Shown here in pieces: positions 19,926-28,282 of a DNA stretch of 64,000 nucleotides. Below the pieces are notes generated by a model, which saw only the letters and a list, made by a program, of their open reading frames with translations, made no database searches and was not told the origin of the DNA. This DNA is from Marinobacter nitratireducens (GTDB taxonomy: Bacteria; Pseudomonadota; Gammaproteobacteria; Pseudomonadales; Oleiphilaceae). A program made the position numbers and the translations under genes. Each line of letters opens with the position of its first letter. Positions within the stretch are counted from its first letter, which is position 1. The DNA is taken from the NCBI RefSeq assembly GCF_000708045.1, contig NZ_ANIE01000009.1, forward strand, positions 1-64,000, read 5' to 3'.

Positions 19926-20270
19926 CTAGAGCGTTTGCAACTGCGCCTCAAGGATGCCCAGCACTGACGACAGGATATCCCGGAAGTCGGTCAGTGTCTG
20001 GGTACGCTGGATCACGTCCTCTCGATTCTCATCCAGGCGCTCGAGCTTGGGCACCACCCGCCGAATGCCTTCCGTGATCACCTCATACGGGTAGTGGTGA
20101 TCCTGGATGCTCAGCTTGTTTATCTCCGCTACCTCCTGACTGAATATGCTGATGATGTCATACAGCATGTCCTTATGCGGGATGGTGCTGGCTTCCCAGT
20201 ATGCATCGTCCAGCAGTTCCAGCAACGACAGGTATTCGCGCAGGGTATCGGCGACGGAGGTCTGGGTCAT
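19926..20270 (-). CDS. hypothetical protein
   Basis: Protein of 114 aa that I do not recognise. It is acidic and predicted mostly helical (LREYLSLLELLDDAYWEA, then FSQEVAEINKLS and DFRDILSSVLGILEAQL), with no cysteine or membrane segment. Minus-strand purine-rich sequence (CCAGGAGCCC) lies upstream of the ATG. It runs convergently into the serine hydrolase gene. Confidence 0.6.
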   Translation of the reverse strand: MTQTSVADTLREYLSLLELLDDAYWEASTIPHKDMLYDIISIFSQEVAEINKLSIQDHHYPYEVITEGIRRVVPKLERLDENREDVIQRTQTLTDFRDILSSVLGILEAQLQTL

Positions 20271-20478
20271 GACGGGAATGGGCTCCTGGTCAGTTTGGGA
20301 CGATGATAAAGGGAACTATAGCAGGCTGATGTTCGTGTATAGAAAGAGAAAGGGTTCTGCGACCACGGGGGCAATAAAAGTGAAAGTCCATTCATTTTTA
20401 TTGTACTTTGTCTGATGCTGTTGCAGACTTGAGCCGTGGAAGAAGGATCTTTCCGAACTCAGTGGATGAGGAATAAAA

Positions 20479-20727
20479 ATGGATAAACCAACACAACCAA
20501 CCGAGACCGGGCGCGAAGTGAAGCTGGACCAGCACGACAGCGTTCGCAGCCATGTCCAGCAGCAGATCAACTCCGAAGTAGAGCGTCTTGAGCGACGCAT
20601 CGAAACCCTGCGCCTGACCAAGGCTCCCCATGCCGCCATTATGATCTCCACCTACCGGCGTATGATCGACCGGAAACGTGGCTTCATGGCGAACTGGAAC
20701 ATGAGCGGCGGCGTTCACCACCGCTAG
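20479..20727 (+). CDS. hypothetical small coiled-coil protein
   Basis: Protein of 82 aa, strongly charged. A likely helix spans residues 20-45 (SHVQQQINSEVERLERRIE) and a basic tail follows (STYRRMIDRKRGF). It starts after GGATGAGGAATAAAA, an acceptable ribosome site. I do not recognise the family. It ends 15 bp from the convergent lipoprotein gene. Confidence 0.6.
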   Translation: MDKPTQPTETGREVKLDQHDSVRSHVQQQINSEVERLERRIETLRLTKAPHAAIMISTYRRMIDRKRGFMANWNMSGGVHHR

Positions 20728-20741
20728 ACGCCGGTGTGAAT

Positions 20742-21749
20742 TCAGGGCCTCAGAGTGGAAGCCGTGCCCTGGTAGTTTTCGTCAGGGTTTGCTTTGTTCA
20801 GACAGTAAGCCGGATTATTGGTATCGCCATCCTGCGGGGCTTCATTCAGTGAGGTGAAGACATTGACGGTCAGGGTGTCGTAATCCATCTCCACCCGAAC
20901 GCAATCGACCGTACTACCCGCAAACTCGAACTCTGGTCCGCCAGTGGTTCCCCCGTTCGTGCCGATCGCGGTGCCATCAATGTTGATGACGTCGGTATTT
21001 TCACCGTTATACTCTCGCACAAACGACATTTCCCGCTCGCCTTCAATCACGATGCTGCCCTCGCTGTGCAGCCTGGCACCATCGTTGTAGCCCAGGGCCA
21101 GGAAATCCCGTGGCAGGAACTGGGTGCCGAGGGTAGCACTCGGGCGTGTACTGCCTTCGGCAAAATCTCCGGAAGCGACCCAGCTGATGATTCGGGTTAC
21201 CCGATCGGATGTGTCCGGCGTGTAGGCCCATTTCAGAATCGGATATCGCCACTGGTAATCCGTCAGCGGCTCGCCGTCGAGCAGCGCCTGCTGATCCGTA
21301 AAACGAATGGAGACGTCGTTGGTGGTGTTGCTGTACTCGCCGGCTGCGGTCTCGTCGATGCGGGAGCTGATGTACTCTTTCCCCGCCCGGAAGTTGCCGA
21401 TCTCATCTTCGCCAAGTACCCGGCGCATCAGATCGAGGGGGTTGCGGGCCGATTCCAGCACGGGTTCGCTGTCTGCGGTGTAGGTCAGCGTCAGGAATGC
21501 AGCCAGTTGGGCTCGAATGCCGGCCGCGAGCTCCGCAGCCCGGGTACCTTCGGTCCCCGCTGGCTGAACCGCGGCGAACAGATCGCCAAACAGTAAGGTA
21601 TCGGTGGCTTCGGTCAGGGTGAAACTGGAAAAAGTGACATCGACATTGGTCGCCGGGTTGAACGCAACCGGGCCGGTGTCTTCCATGCCGCACCCGCTGA
21701 GCCCGAAGGCGGCGACGGAAAGAGCGGCGAACATGCAGGAATGTCTCAT
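20742..21749 (-). CDS. putative lipoprotein
   Basis: Protein of 335 aa with a clear lipoprotein signal: MRHSCMFAALSVAAFGLSGC, with lipobox LSGC and the lipidated Cys at residue 20. The Gly after the Cys suggests outer-membrane sorting. The rest is a predicted beta-rich extracytoplasmic domain with no motif I can name. The ATG at 21749, with AGGA nine bases upstream, is preferred to an upstream start at 21884 because it gives the signal peptide directly. It is divergent from the hybrid kinase gene, so the two may share control. Confidence 0.75.
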   Translation of the reverse strand: MRHSCMFAALSVAAFGLSGCGMEDTGPVAFNPATNVDVTFSSFTLTEATDTLLFGDLFAAVQPAGTEGTRAAELAAGIRAQLAAFLTLTYTADSEPVLESARNPLDLMRRVLGEDEIGNFRAGKEYISSRIDETAAGEYSNTTNDVSIRFTDQQALLDGEPLTDYQWRYPILKWAYTPDTSDRVTRIISWVASGDFAEGSTRPSATLGTQFLPRDFLALGYNDGARLHSEGSIVIEGEREMSFVREYNGENTDVINIDGTAIGTNGGTTGGPEFEFAGSTVDCVRVEMDYDTLTVNVFTSLNEAPQDGDTNNPAYCLNKANPDENYQGTASTLRP

Positions 21750-21875
21750 TTCAGGTGGTCCTGAGGTGCTTATCTGTGCATAAACGGCTAAAGTGGATAA
21801 CCGCGGTCTTTGTCCCTTGATCGAGTGCTGACAATAAACGATAAATCCAGCATCTACCCTCGCGGAGATCACATT

Positions 21876-24800
21876 TTGCGGCAACGGTTACATCTGGCAT
21901 CCGATGCACTGGCACTGCTTATGCTAGCGGCTCTGGCGTTGGCAGGTCTGCTGGTTCCTGTCTCCGCCTTTGCTCAGTCAGACTGCCAGGACGGGAACAT
22001 CATACTGAGCAGCGGAAAAGATTCCGTCCGTGACCTTGGCAGCTGCATCTGGTACCTGGAAGACCCGGACAAGAGCCTTGCCATCGAGGACCTGCAGGCA
22101 CTCGGTCGCGACGGGCTGACCCGCCATGAAGGCGGTGTACTCAACTTCGGCTACACCGAATCAGCTTACTGGACCCGGTTTGATCTGAAAACCCGGGGAG
22201 GCTCTTCCGGCATGGATTGGGTGCTGGAGCTGGCTCTGCCGCTGGTTGATGATGTCCGGCTTTACCTGGTGCGTGACGGTGAGCTGGTGGACGAGCGTCG
22301 TACCGGCTATGCCGACAGCTGGGCCGAGCGCGATCTGGAAGTGCCCAACCCGACGTTCCGGCTTGAGCTGGCGCCGGACTCGGTGACTACCGTGTACCTG
22401 CGGGTGATCAATACCAACACCTTCCGCCTGCCGATCGGTCTGTGGAACCGGGACAGCTATATTGCCAAGGTGTCGGTGGATGAGGCCGTTCGTGGCATCC
22501 TGCTTGGCGCCATTTTGGCCATTCTTGCCTACAACCTGTTTGTCGCCGTATCGGTACGCGAGCGCAGCAACATCTACTATGTGCTCTACCTGGTGTCAGC
22601 AACGGTCTTTATCGCCACCGAGCAGGTGCATGGTATCCAGCTACTGGATAGCCGGCCGATGCTGTTCCACAAGGAATTCCTGCACTTCCAGATCATCACC
22701 ACCTGGTTCTGGGGCCTGCTGATGGCCCGGTCCCTGCTGGAAACCCGGGAACGTTCGGCGGATCTTGATCAGGTTATCCGGCTTTGCCTCTACTCGGTCG
22801 TAGCCACGTTCCTGTTGTCCATGTTCCTGCCCTACCACGTGGCCATGCAATGGATCGTGGTCGGGTCGATCCTGCTCAGCATGATACTGATCGTGGTGAG
22901 TTACCTTTCCTGGCGCTATTACAACCCGGCGGCCCGCTCCTACTTCTTTGCCTGGACGCTGGCGCTTGTCGGGTTTGGCATCTATGCCCTCACGGTGATG
23001 GGCGTGCTACCCCTGAATACCTTCACCAATTATTCTCCGCAGTTTGGCCTGGTGGCGCAGATCATTCTGTTCTCCTTTGCCCTGGCTGACCGGATCAAGC
23101 AGGTACAGGGTGAGGCCCTGGGCTGGAGCCAGAGAGCATTGTCGAACCTGCAGCGTTACCAGTCTCTGTTCGATAATGCCATCGAGGGCGTCTTCCAGAT
23201 GTCGGTAGATCGCCGCTTCGTGACGGCCAACCCCGCGATGGCGAGAATGATGGGGTATACCAGCAGTCGGGAGTTGCTGGAGAGGCGTCTTGATGTTCTG
23301 GATACGGTGATCGCCGACGACCGCCTGAGGCGTCTGGTCGTCGAACAGCTCGAGGCCAGAGGAACGGTCAAGGGCATTGAGGCCCGATACCTGACCCGGG
23401 ATGGCGCAGAGCGTTGGGCCACCATCTCATTGCACACGGTCTACGACGCGGACGGCGAGCCGGCGCATCTTGAGGGAACCTGCATCGATGCGACCGAGAG
23501 CCATCAGCGCCAGCGTATTGAACGGGAGCGGGAGCATGAGCGCCTGGAAAAAGAGCTGGCCCGCAACTCGGCGGAGGCGAAGAGCCAGTTCCTGGCCAAT
23601 ATGAGCCACGAAATCCGTACCCCGCTGGCGGCCATCATCGGGTACGGCGAGACCTTGCTGGACCCGGATCTGAATGAGCGCGAGAAGCTCAGCAGCGCCG
23701 AAACCGTGGTGCGCAGCGGACGGCATCTGCTGGATCTGGTGAATGACATCCTCGATCACTCGAAGATCGACGCCAACAAGCTGGCTGTCGATATCGTGTC
23801 AGTCAATCTGCCGGAGCTGCTGGACGAGATTCGAGCCTTCTTTGAGCCACGGGCGAGGGAGAAGGGACTGGATTTCCATATTATCTGCGAGTTTCCGTTG
23901 CCCGAGCAGATCCAGACCGACCCGACCCGGCTCCGGCAAATCATCATTAACCTGTGTGGCAACGCGCTCAAGTTTACCGACAAGGGCTCCATTTCCCTGG
24001 CCATCCGGTGTGAGCGCGGGGGTGAGCGTCTGGTTGCCCGGGTGGTGGACACCGGCATCGGTATGAAGCCGGAACAGCTGGGAAGGCTGTTTGATCCGTT
24101 TGCCCAGGGCAGCGCGGCCATTTCCCGGCAGTACGGCGGAACCGGTCTTGGACTGAGTATTTCGCGGCGGCTGGCAGAAATGCTGGGCGGCTCGATACAG
24201 GTCAACAGTACCTACGGGGAAGGCAGCGAGTTCGAGCTGATGATTCGCACCGGTGCGCTGGATAACGTACATTTCCTGCGGGATGCCTCGGAATTGAACC
24301 AGCGCCGGCGAACCATACCTATGGTAACCGCGCCCCACCTGTCTGGCCGGATTCTCTGCGCCGAAGACAACGAGGTGAACCGCCGCCTGGTGTCGCTGCT
24401 GGTCTCGAGAACCGGCGCCGAGTTGGTGCATGTGAGCAATGGCGCCGAGGCGCTTGAGCTGGCGCTGAAGGAATCGTTCGACCTGATCCTGATGGATATC
24501 CAGATGCCGGTAATGAACGGCCGGGACGCCACCGCTGCGCTGCGGGAGGCCGGGGTCAACACGCCGGTGATTGCCCTGACCGCCAACGTCATGTCCGAGG
24601 ATATTGCCGACTATCGACTGGCCGGCTGCAATGAACATCTCGCCAAGCCCATCGACAAGCAGCGCTTCTACGAGGTTCTCGCCCGTTATCTCGATATTCG
24701 TCCGGATGCCGTGCCCGGCGATGTACCGACCTACGCCGGGACCGTCATGGTCGCCGAGGACAATGCGGACAACCGCCACCTGGTTCAGAGGATGCTTGAG

Positions 24801-25409
24801 CGGCGGGGATTGGACGTGGTGGTGGTCAGTAGTGGTGAAGAGGCGGTGCGCCGCGCGCTGGCAGAGTCGATACAGATGGTACTGATGGATCGCCACATGC
24901 CCGGTATGGATGGTGTCGCGGCGACCCGCCTGCTCCGTCAGGCGGGCTTCCGGAGACCGGTCATCGCGTTCACCGCCGGTGATCAGTCGGAAATTGAGGC
25001 CCTGTTGGAGGCAGGCTGTGACGGTGCCCTTAACAAGCCGATTGACGACCTGCACCTGCAGGCATTGCTGGATCGCTTCCTGCCGTCTACCGTCTCGCCG
25101 CCGGGCAGCGAGGACGAGGATGAGGACATAGCGGAACTGGTCCGTCAGTTTCTGGATGGGCTTACCGCCAGGCAGCAGCGAATGGCCGAAGCGCTGCTCA
25201 ACGGCGACCGTGAAACGTTGAGAACAGAAGCGCATCAGATCAAGGGAACCGCCGGCGCCATGGGCTATCCCATGATGACCACCCAGGCCGGTGCCGTGGA
25301 GGCCTTGCTGAAAACCGATGCACCGGATTGGGACAGGGTTGGTAGCGAACTAGAGGACTTGACGGCGATGATAGCCAAGGCAGTATCAGCTATGGCGGCA
25401 TCGCAATGA
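21876..25409 (+). CDS. 7TMR-DISM hybrid sensor histidine kinase
   Basis: Multi-domain phosphorelay sensor of about 1177 aa. In order: signal peptide, extracytoplasmic 7TMR-DISMED2 domain (about 35-180), seven-helix 7TMR-DISM membrane domain (about 190-400), PAS (about 425-540), HisKA with His578 in NMSHEIRTPL, HATPase, two receiver domains (phospho-acceptors Asp874 in LMDIQMP and Asp1005 in LMDRHMPGMDG) and an Hpt domain (His1120 in AHQIKGTAG). The likely start is TTG at 21876, with GGAG eight bases upstream. The ligand is unknown; DISMED2 domains resemble carbohydrate-binding folds. It heads an operon with a membrane protein and a CheY-like regulator, its probable outlet. Confidence 0.92.
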   Translation: MRQRLHLASDALALLMLAALALAGLLVPVSAFAQSDCQDGNIILSSGKDSVRDLGSCIWYLEDPDKSLAIEDLQALGRDGLTRHEGGVLNFGYTESAYWTRFDLKTRGGSSGMDWVLELALPLVDDVRLYLVRDGELVDERRTGYADSWAERDLEVPNPTFRLELAPDSVTTVYLRVINTNTFRLPIGLWNRDSYIAKVSVDEAVRGILLGAILAILAYNLFVAVSVRERSNIYYVLYLVSATVFIATEQVHGIQLLDSRPMLFHKEFLHFQIITTWFWGLLMARSLLETRERSADLDQVIRLCLYSVVATFLLSMFLPYHVAMQWIVVGSILLSMILIVVSYLSWRYYNPAARSYFFAWTLALVGFGIYALTVMGVLPLNTFTNYSPQFGLVAQIILFSFALADRIKQVQGEALGWSQRALSNLQRYQSLFDNAIEGVFQMSVDRRFVTANPAMARMMGYTSSRELLERRLDVLDTVIADDRLRRLVVEQLEARGTVKGIEARYLTRDGAERWATISLHTVYDADGEPAHLEGTCIDATESHQRQRIEREREHERLEKELARNSAEAKSQFLANMSHEIRTPLAAIIGYGETLLDPDLNEREKLSSAETVVRSGRHLLDLVNDILDHSKIDANKLAVDIVSVNLPELLDEIRAFFEPRAREKGLDFHIICEFPLPEQIQTDPTRLRQIIINLCGNALKFTDKGSISLAIRCERGGERLVARVVDTGIGMKPEQLGRLFDPFAQGSAAISRQYGGTGLGLSISRRLAEMLGGSIQVNSTYGEGSEFELMIRTGALDNVHFLRDASELNQRRRTIPMVTAPHLSGRILCAEDNEVNRRLVSLLVSRTGAELVHVSNGAEALELALKESFDLILMDIQMPVMNGRDATAALREAGVNTPVIALTANVMSEDIADYRLAGCNEHLAKPIDKQRFYEVLARYLDIRPDAVPGDVPTYAGTVMVAEDNADNRHLVQRMLERRGLDVVVVSSGEEAVRRALAESIQMVLMDRHMPGMDGVAATRLLRQAGFRRPVIAFTAGDQSEIEALLEAGCDGALNKPIDDLHLQALLDRFLPSTVSPPGSEDEDEDIAELVRQFLDGLTARQQRMAEALLNGDRETLRTEAHQIKGTAGAMGYPMMTTQAGAVEALLKTDAPDWDRVGSELEDLTAMIAKAVSAMAASQ

Positions 25410-25445
25410 ACGATTCACCAAAAAATGACAGGCAGGTAAAGGGTC

Positions 25446-26006
25446 ATGACTAACAGCCAGCAACGCAGTGAGAGCCAATCACTGAGCATGATGTACGGTA
25501 CCTATGCGGACATCCTGTTCGTGCTGTTTCCGTTTCTGGTGATCGGTATGCAGCGGCTCTGGGAGGGGCAGCTTTATGAAACCCTGATGCGACCGGATCT
25601 CAGTATTGCGGCTGCCATTCTGGCGGGCCTGGCCATCGGCAAGTTCGTTCTGGGGCTGGTCACTAATCGGGATCTCGGGCGTTACAAGGAGCGGATCGTG
25701 TTCTTTATCGCCCTGACACTGTTCGTGGTCCTGGGTCCCTCAATCATCCTGATCCTCAGTATTCTGGGCAGCGCTGATGTGCCCGGGTTTGTGGCCTTCA
25801 TCCAGCCCATTCTGTTGATCGTGGCCATTTCCCTGTACACCACGGCCGTGAGTATCAGCAATATCCTGACCGGGTTCGGCAGAGAAACCGGTGTCGGACA
25901 GACGGATGGGGAATCGGCAAGACAATTCACGGACGCGGGGGCCCTTCGGGAACCACGTTCTGCACCTCTGGATTTACCGCGGCGAGCGGGTAGTGATGGC
26001 CTCTAG
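25446..26006 (+). CDS. hypothetical membrane protein in kinase operon
   Basis: Protein of 186 aa with four predicted transmembrane segments (about residues 20-38, 55-75, 85-108 and 114-140) and a polar tail of about 45 residues. I do not recognise the family. It lies 37 bp after the hybrid kinase and 36 bp before the response regulator, all on one strand, so it probably belongs to the same signalling unit. Confidence 0.7.
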   Translation: MTNSQQRSESQSLSMMYGTYADILFVLFPFLVIGMQRLWEGQLYETLMRPDLSIAAAILAGLAIGKFVLGLVTNRDLGRYKERIVFFIALTLFVVLGPSIILILSILGSADVPGFVAFIQPILLIVAISLYTTAVSISNILTGFGRETGVGQTDGESARQFTDAGALREPRSAPLDLPRRAGSDGL

Positions 26007-26041
26007 GTGATCCGGTTGAAAAGAATAACAGGAGACAAGCA

Positions 26042-26455
26042 ATGACAGATCTCGCGGTCCTCGTAGTCGAGGATGAACCGGTTATGCGGGGGCGACTGGT
26101 ATCCATGCTCTACAACGCCGGGGCGACCGCCGTCACGGAATGTGAGGATGCAGCCTCGGCTCGCTCGGCGTTTGCGGACAAGGAATTTCACATTATCCTG
26201 CTGGACCTTGGGTTGCCGGATGGTGATGGGCACGACCTGATGCAGGAATTCAAGAATCGGAGGGCGGAACAACACATTGTCCTGGTCACCGCCGATGATT
26301 CGATCGACAGTATTCAGCGCGCCATCAGCGCGGGAGCCAATGGCTACGTGGTCAAGCCCTATTCACAGGAAAAGATTCACGATGTGGTTAACAACTACGC
26401 CATGGTTCATGGCGGTGATCTGGCGATGATGCAGGGCCTGAACCGTCAACACTGA
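26042..26455 (+). CDS. single-domain response regulator (CheY-like)
   Basis: Receiver domain of 137 aa with no output domain. The acidic pocket is Glu10/Asp11, the phosphorylation site Asp55 (LLDLGLPDGDG), Thr83 (LVTADDS) and Lys105 (VVKPYSQ), so it should be active. The ATG follows ACAGGAGACAAGCA. Its position at the end of the hybrid kinase operon suggests it takes phosphate from the kinase's Hpt or receiver domains, or acts as a phosphate sink. The downstream target is not visible. Confidence 0.88.
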   Translation: MTDLAVLVVEDEPVMRGRLVSMLYNAGATAVTECEDAASARSAFADKEFHIILLDLGLPDGDGHDLMQEFKNRRAEQHIVLVTADDSIDSIQRAISAGANGYVVKPYSQEKIHDVVNNYAMVHGGDLAMMQGLNRQH

Positions 26456-26488
26456 ACGGTCAGGCCCCAACCAGGCCAGGCTGCCCCT

Positions 26489-26761
26489 TCAGGCGACCTG
26501 GCGGGCAATCCATGAATTGTAGCGAGTTGCCAGGGCGCGAACGTACCGGGCTTCGGCACCGTCGAGATTGCCCAGCACCCCCTTGAAAATCCAGCCCCGC
26601 TCATAGAGGCCCAGCACCCGCTGCTCGTCGTCCAGATTGACGCGCTGATTCAGTTTCTTACAGATCGCATCCAGCAGTGGCAGCTTTTCCGGGCGTCTGA
26701 TAGCGCCCTGACGATGATTGACCGGCTGGTTCGCTGCACGTGGTGTCGGATGTCTTTTCAT
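26489..26761 (-). CDS. hypothetical small basic protein
   Basis: Protein of 90 aa, basic at the N-terminus (MKRHPTPRAAN) and helical afterwards (LLDAICKKLNQRV, then ARYVRALATRYNSWI). I do not recognise it. The start at 26761 is fixed by AAGGAG seven bases upstream. An intrinsic terminator lies only 34 nt before this start on the same strand, leaving no room for a separate promoter. Its expression therefore probably depends on read-through (see findings). Confidence 0.6.
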   Translation of the reverse strand: MKRHPTPRAANQPVNHRQGAIRRPEKLPLLDAICKKLNQRVNLDDEQRVLGLYERGWIFKGVLGNLDGAEARYVRALATRYNSWIARQVA

Positions 26762-26795
26762 GATGTTCTCCTTGTCGTTTTGCGGCTGCAAAAAC

Positions 26796-26827
26796 AAACC
26801 CCCGGAGCCTGAGGCAACCGGGGGTTT
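26796..26827 (-). terminator. intrinsic terminator / possible attenuator
   Basis: On the minus strand AAACCCCCGG (26827-26818) pairs with CCGGGGGTTT (26805-26796), a 10-bp stem, followed by GTTTTTG. It sits between a 26-codon reading frame and the 90-aa gene. Confidence 0.7.
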
Positions 26828-26881
26828 GCGGAGAAGCTTGGCCCGGTCGCTGCAATGGCTCCCGGGACTGACCGAAAGCCG

Positions 26882-26962
26882 TTAGATGTCTTTTTCCATG
26901 GCACGCGCAGACTGCCCACGGTGGCAATCGTTGACGGCGTAAAAAATGGTTTGTGGAGTCAT
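26882..26962 (-). CDS. 26-aa small protein or leader peptide
   Basis: Short reading frame: ATG at 26962, TAA ending at 26882. The peptide begins MTPQTIFYAVNDCHRG and ends ARAMEKDI. AAGGGA lies about 11 bases upstream of the ATG. A plausible promoter (TTGCAA/TACACT) precedes it by about 40 bp and an intrinsic terminator follows its stop by 55 bp, so it looks like a minimal transcription unit. No single amino acid is repeated, so it is not a classic amino-acid leader. I do not recognise the peptide. Confidence 0.4.
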   Translation of the reverse strand: MTPQTIFYAVNDCHRGQSARAMEKDI

Positions 26963-27000
26963 CTGGCTTCTGTTCCCTTCTGGGTGTCGGTTCATCAATC

Positions 27001-27028
27001 AGTGTATAGGCAAATCGGCGGTTTGCAA
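27001..27028 (-). promoter_or_regulatory. candidate promoter for the 26-aa reading frame
   Basis: On the minus strand TTGCAA (27028-27023) and TACACT (27006-27001) are separated by 16 bp. A start near 26994 would give a 30-nt leader before the small ATG. TATACA overlapping the -10 is an alternative at 14-bp spacing. Confidence 0.3.
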
Positions 27029-27079
27029 GAGCCTGTCTGCTTCGGCAAACCCCTACAGACGGGGGGCTCCGGGAAATCG

Positions 27080-27189
27080 ATAATGCACAGCGTCACGTGT
27101 TTTTACGTTGTGCAATCCACGATATCTGCCGCGCCAGGTATCGGATGGATCTCTCCTTTCTACGCAGCCCAGTGGGCTGCGTTTTTTTT
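27080..27189 (+). ncRNA. candidate small RNA
   Basis: In the gene-free plus strand between 26963 and 27308, TGCACAGCGT (27084-27093) pairs with ACGTTGTGCA (27105-27114), with one G-U pair. A strong terminator follows 48 nt later (27162-27189). No plus-strand gene ends nearby that would need that terminator, since the response regulator stops at 26455. A short structured RNA is therefore plausible, but no clear promoter is visible. Confidence 0.3.
27162..27189 (+). terminator. strong intrinsic terminator
   Basis: ACGCAGCCC-AGT-GGGCTGCGT (27162-27182) is a 9-bp perfect stem running into T8. It lies more than 700 bp after the nearest plus-strand gene end. Confidence 0.85.
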
Positions 27190-27308
27190 GCGGTAGTGGA
27201 AACTTCGTAGCCACTAATTCGTACAGATTCTATACGGCTCCCCTGCAATAATTTGCATACTAACTGATCACTCGTTGCATCTTATCTTAGAGGTTGAAAG
27301 CGAAGAAA

Positions 27309-27548
27309 ATGGCCGACGCAGCCGGAGCCGCAAGAAAAAAGTTTCGTTCCCATATGTTGATTGAAGCCGCACTGATTGCCGTACTGGTCCTGTATATGGT
27401 GCTGGCGCAGGAAAAAGTGGTGGGAGAAGACCTCGCGTTTACCGTTGTCGGAGCCGGCTTGATGGCCCTGGTCAGCTACTGGACCCTGAATACCCTTCGC
27501 GACGGGCTGGAAGTCGTTGCCGCAAGGCTTCGTGGCATCCGCCACTGA
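27309..27548 (+). CDS. small two-helix membrane protein
   Basis: Hypothetical protein of 79 aa with a basic N-terminus (ARKKFRSH) and two hydrophobic segments (about residues 17-35 and 44-62). The ATG at 27309 is chosen; a TTG at 27294 lies too close to AGAGG to use it. It runs convergently toward the exonuclease gene. The function is unknown. Confidence 0.6.
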   Translation: MADAAGAARKKFRSHMLIEAALIAVLVLYMVLAQEKVVGEDLAFTVVGAGLMALVSYWTLNTLRDGLEVVAARLRGIRH

Positions 27549-27561
27549 CGTCTGATTCGTT

Positions 27562-28095
27562 TCAGGCCTGGTGACTGTGGCCCGGCAGCGACTCGCTCTG
27601 CTGCTGGGGAACAATCTGCTCCCAGGTTTTGTGGAGGATCAGAGCGTCATTGGCAGCCCTGTGCACGGGAAGCCCCAGGTCGTTGATGACACGTTGACGC
27701 ACACCCGCCCATTCCCGGACCTGCTGGCTGTCCAGCAGCATGGAAATGGATTCCAGCTGGAATTCCGGGCGTACCCGGGCCGCCCTGAACAGGCGATGAA
27801 GCCAGAAGCTGTCGAAAGTCCAGGCATCGCAAAACACCTGGTTCGGCAGCAGCCGGTTCAGGCTCTCGGCAACCTCGCTGACGGAAGCCCCTTCCGATTG
27901 CAGAGTCTCTCTGGAAATACCATGAACCTGTTCCGCACTTTCGGACCAGTCCTGCCAAAGTACGTGAGGGGCGATCAACCAGCTGTGGAGTTCACCATCC
28001 GGCATGCAAATACCTACCTCAATCGGGTAACTTGCGATCAGGTCGAGGCTGGATGCCTCAAAGTCGATGAAAGCCGGGCGAATATCAGTGGTCAT
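27562..28095 (-). CDS. DEDDh-type 3'-5' exonuclease
   Basis: Exonuclease of the RNase T/DnaQ superfamily (177 aa). Motif I is FIDFEASS (Asp and Glu), motif II is in CDAWTFDSFW (Asp), and motif III HRAANDA gives the H-x4-D signature of DEDDh enzymes. HGISRETL is also typical. This is a stand-alone catalytic domain without a polymerase partner. The ATG at 28095 is preferred to a TTG two codons upstream. DNA versus RNA substrate cannot be decided from sequence. Confidence 0.85.
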   Translation of the reverse strand: MTTDIRPAFIDFEASSLDLIASYPIEVGICMPDGELHSWLIAPHVLWQDWSESAEQVHGISRETLQSEGASVSEVAESLNRLLPNQVFCDAWTFDSFWLHRLFRAARVRPEFQLESISMLLDSQQVREWAGVRQRVINDLGLPVHRAANDALILHKTWEQIVPQQQSESLPGHSHQA

Positions 28096-28180
28096 TGGCA
28101 AAGTGTAGTTTATATATCGTTTTTTAGCTGAGTGTACCCGGCCAGATCACCAGACGCGAACCCAACCTGAGCATCCACTG

Positions 28181-28204
28181 TTACAATATGTCCATTCATT
28201 GTAA
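28181..28204. promoter_or_regulatory. inverted repeat upstream of queC
   Basis: TTACAAT (28181-28187) and ATTGTAA (28198-28204) are perfect 7-bp arms separated by 10 bp, about 80 bp before queC. It is A+T-rich and symmetrical like a repressor operator. The regulator is unknown. Confidence 0.4.
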
Positions 28205-28282
28205 AAACCCGATGACAGCTGACTGTCTTGGGGTGAGCAAGTAAACCAGCCCAAGGCGATTAACACTATACGGGGAGCCCGA

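Noticed and set aside
23799..25235. Minus-strand open frame of 478 codons opposite the hybrid kinase
   Set aside because: The kinase domains on the plus strand are unambiguous and continuous; the antisense frame shows no domain.
26855..27196. Plus-strand frame of 113 codons in the small-gene region
   Set aside because: It runs through a candidate sRNA hairpin and into the terminator at 27162-27189; composition is not coding-like and no ribosome site is seen.
28102..28282. Possible preQ1 riboswitch before queC
   Set aside because: I could not find the conserved preQ1-I or preQ1-II sequence blocks; only a DNA-type dyad is present.
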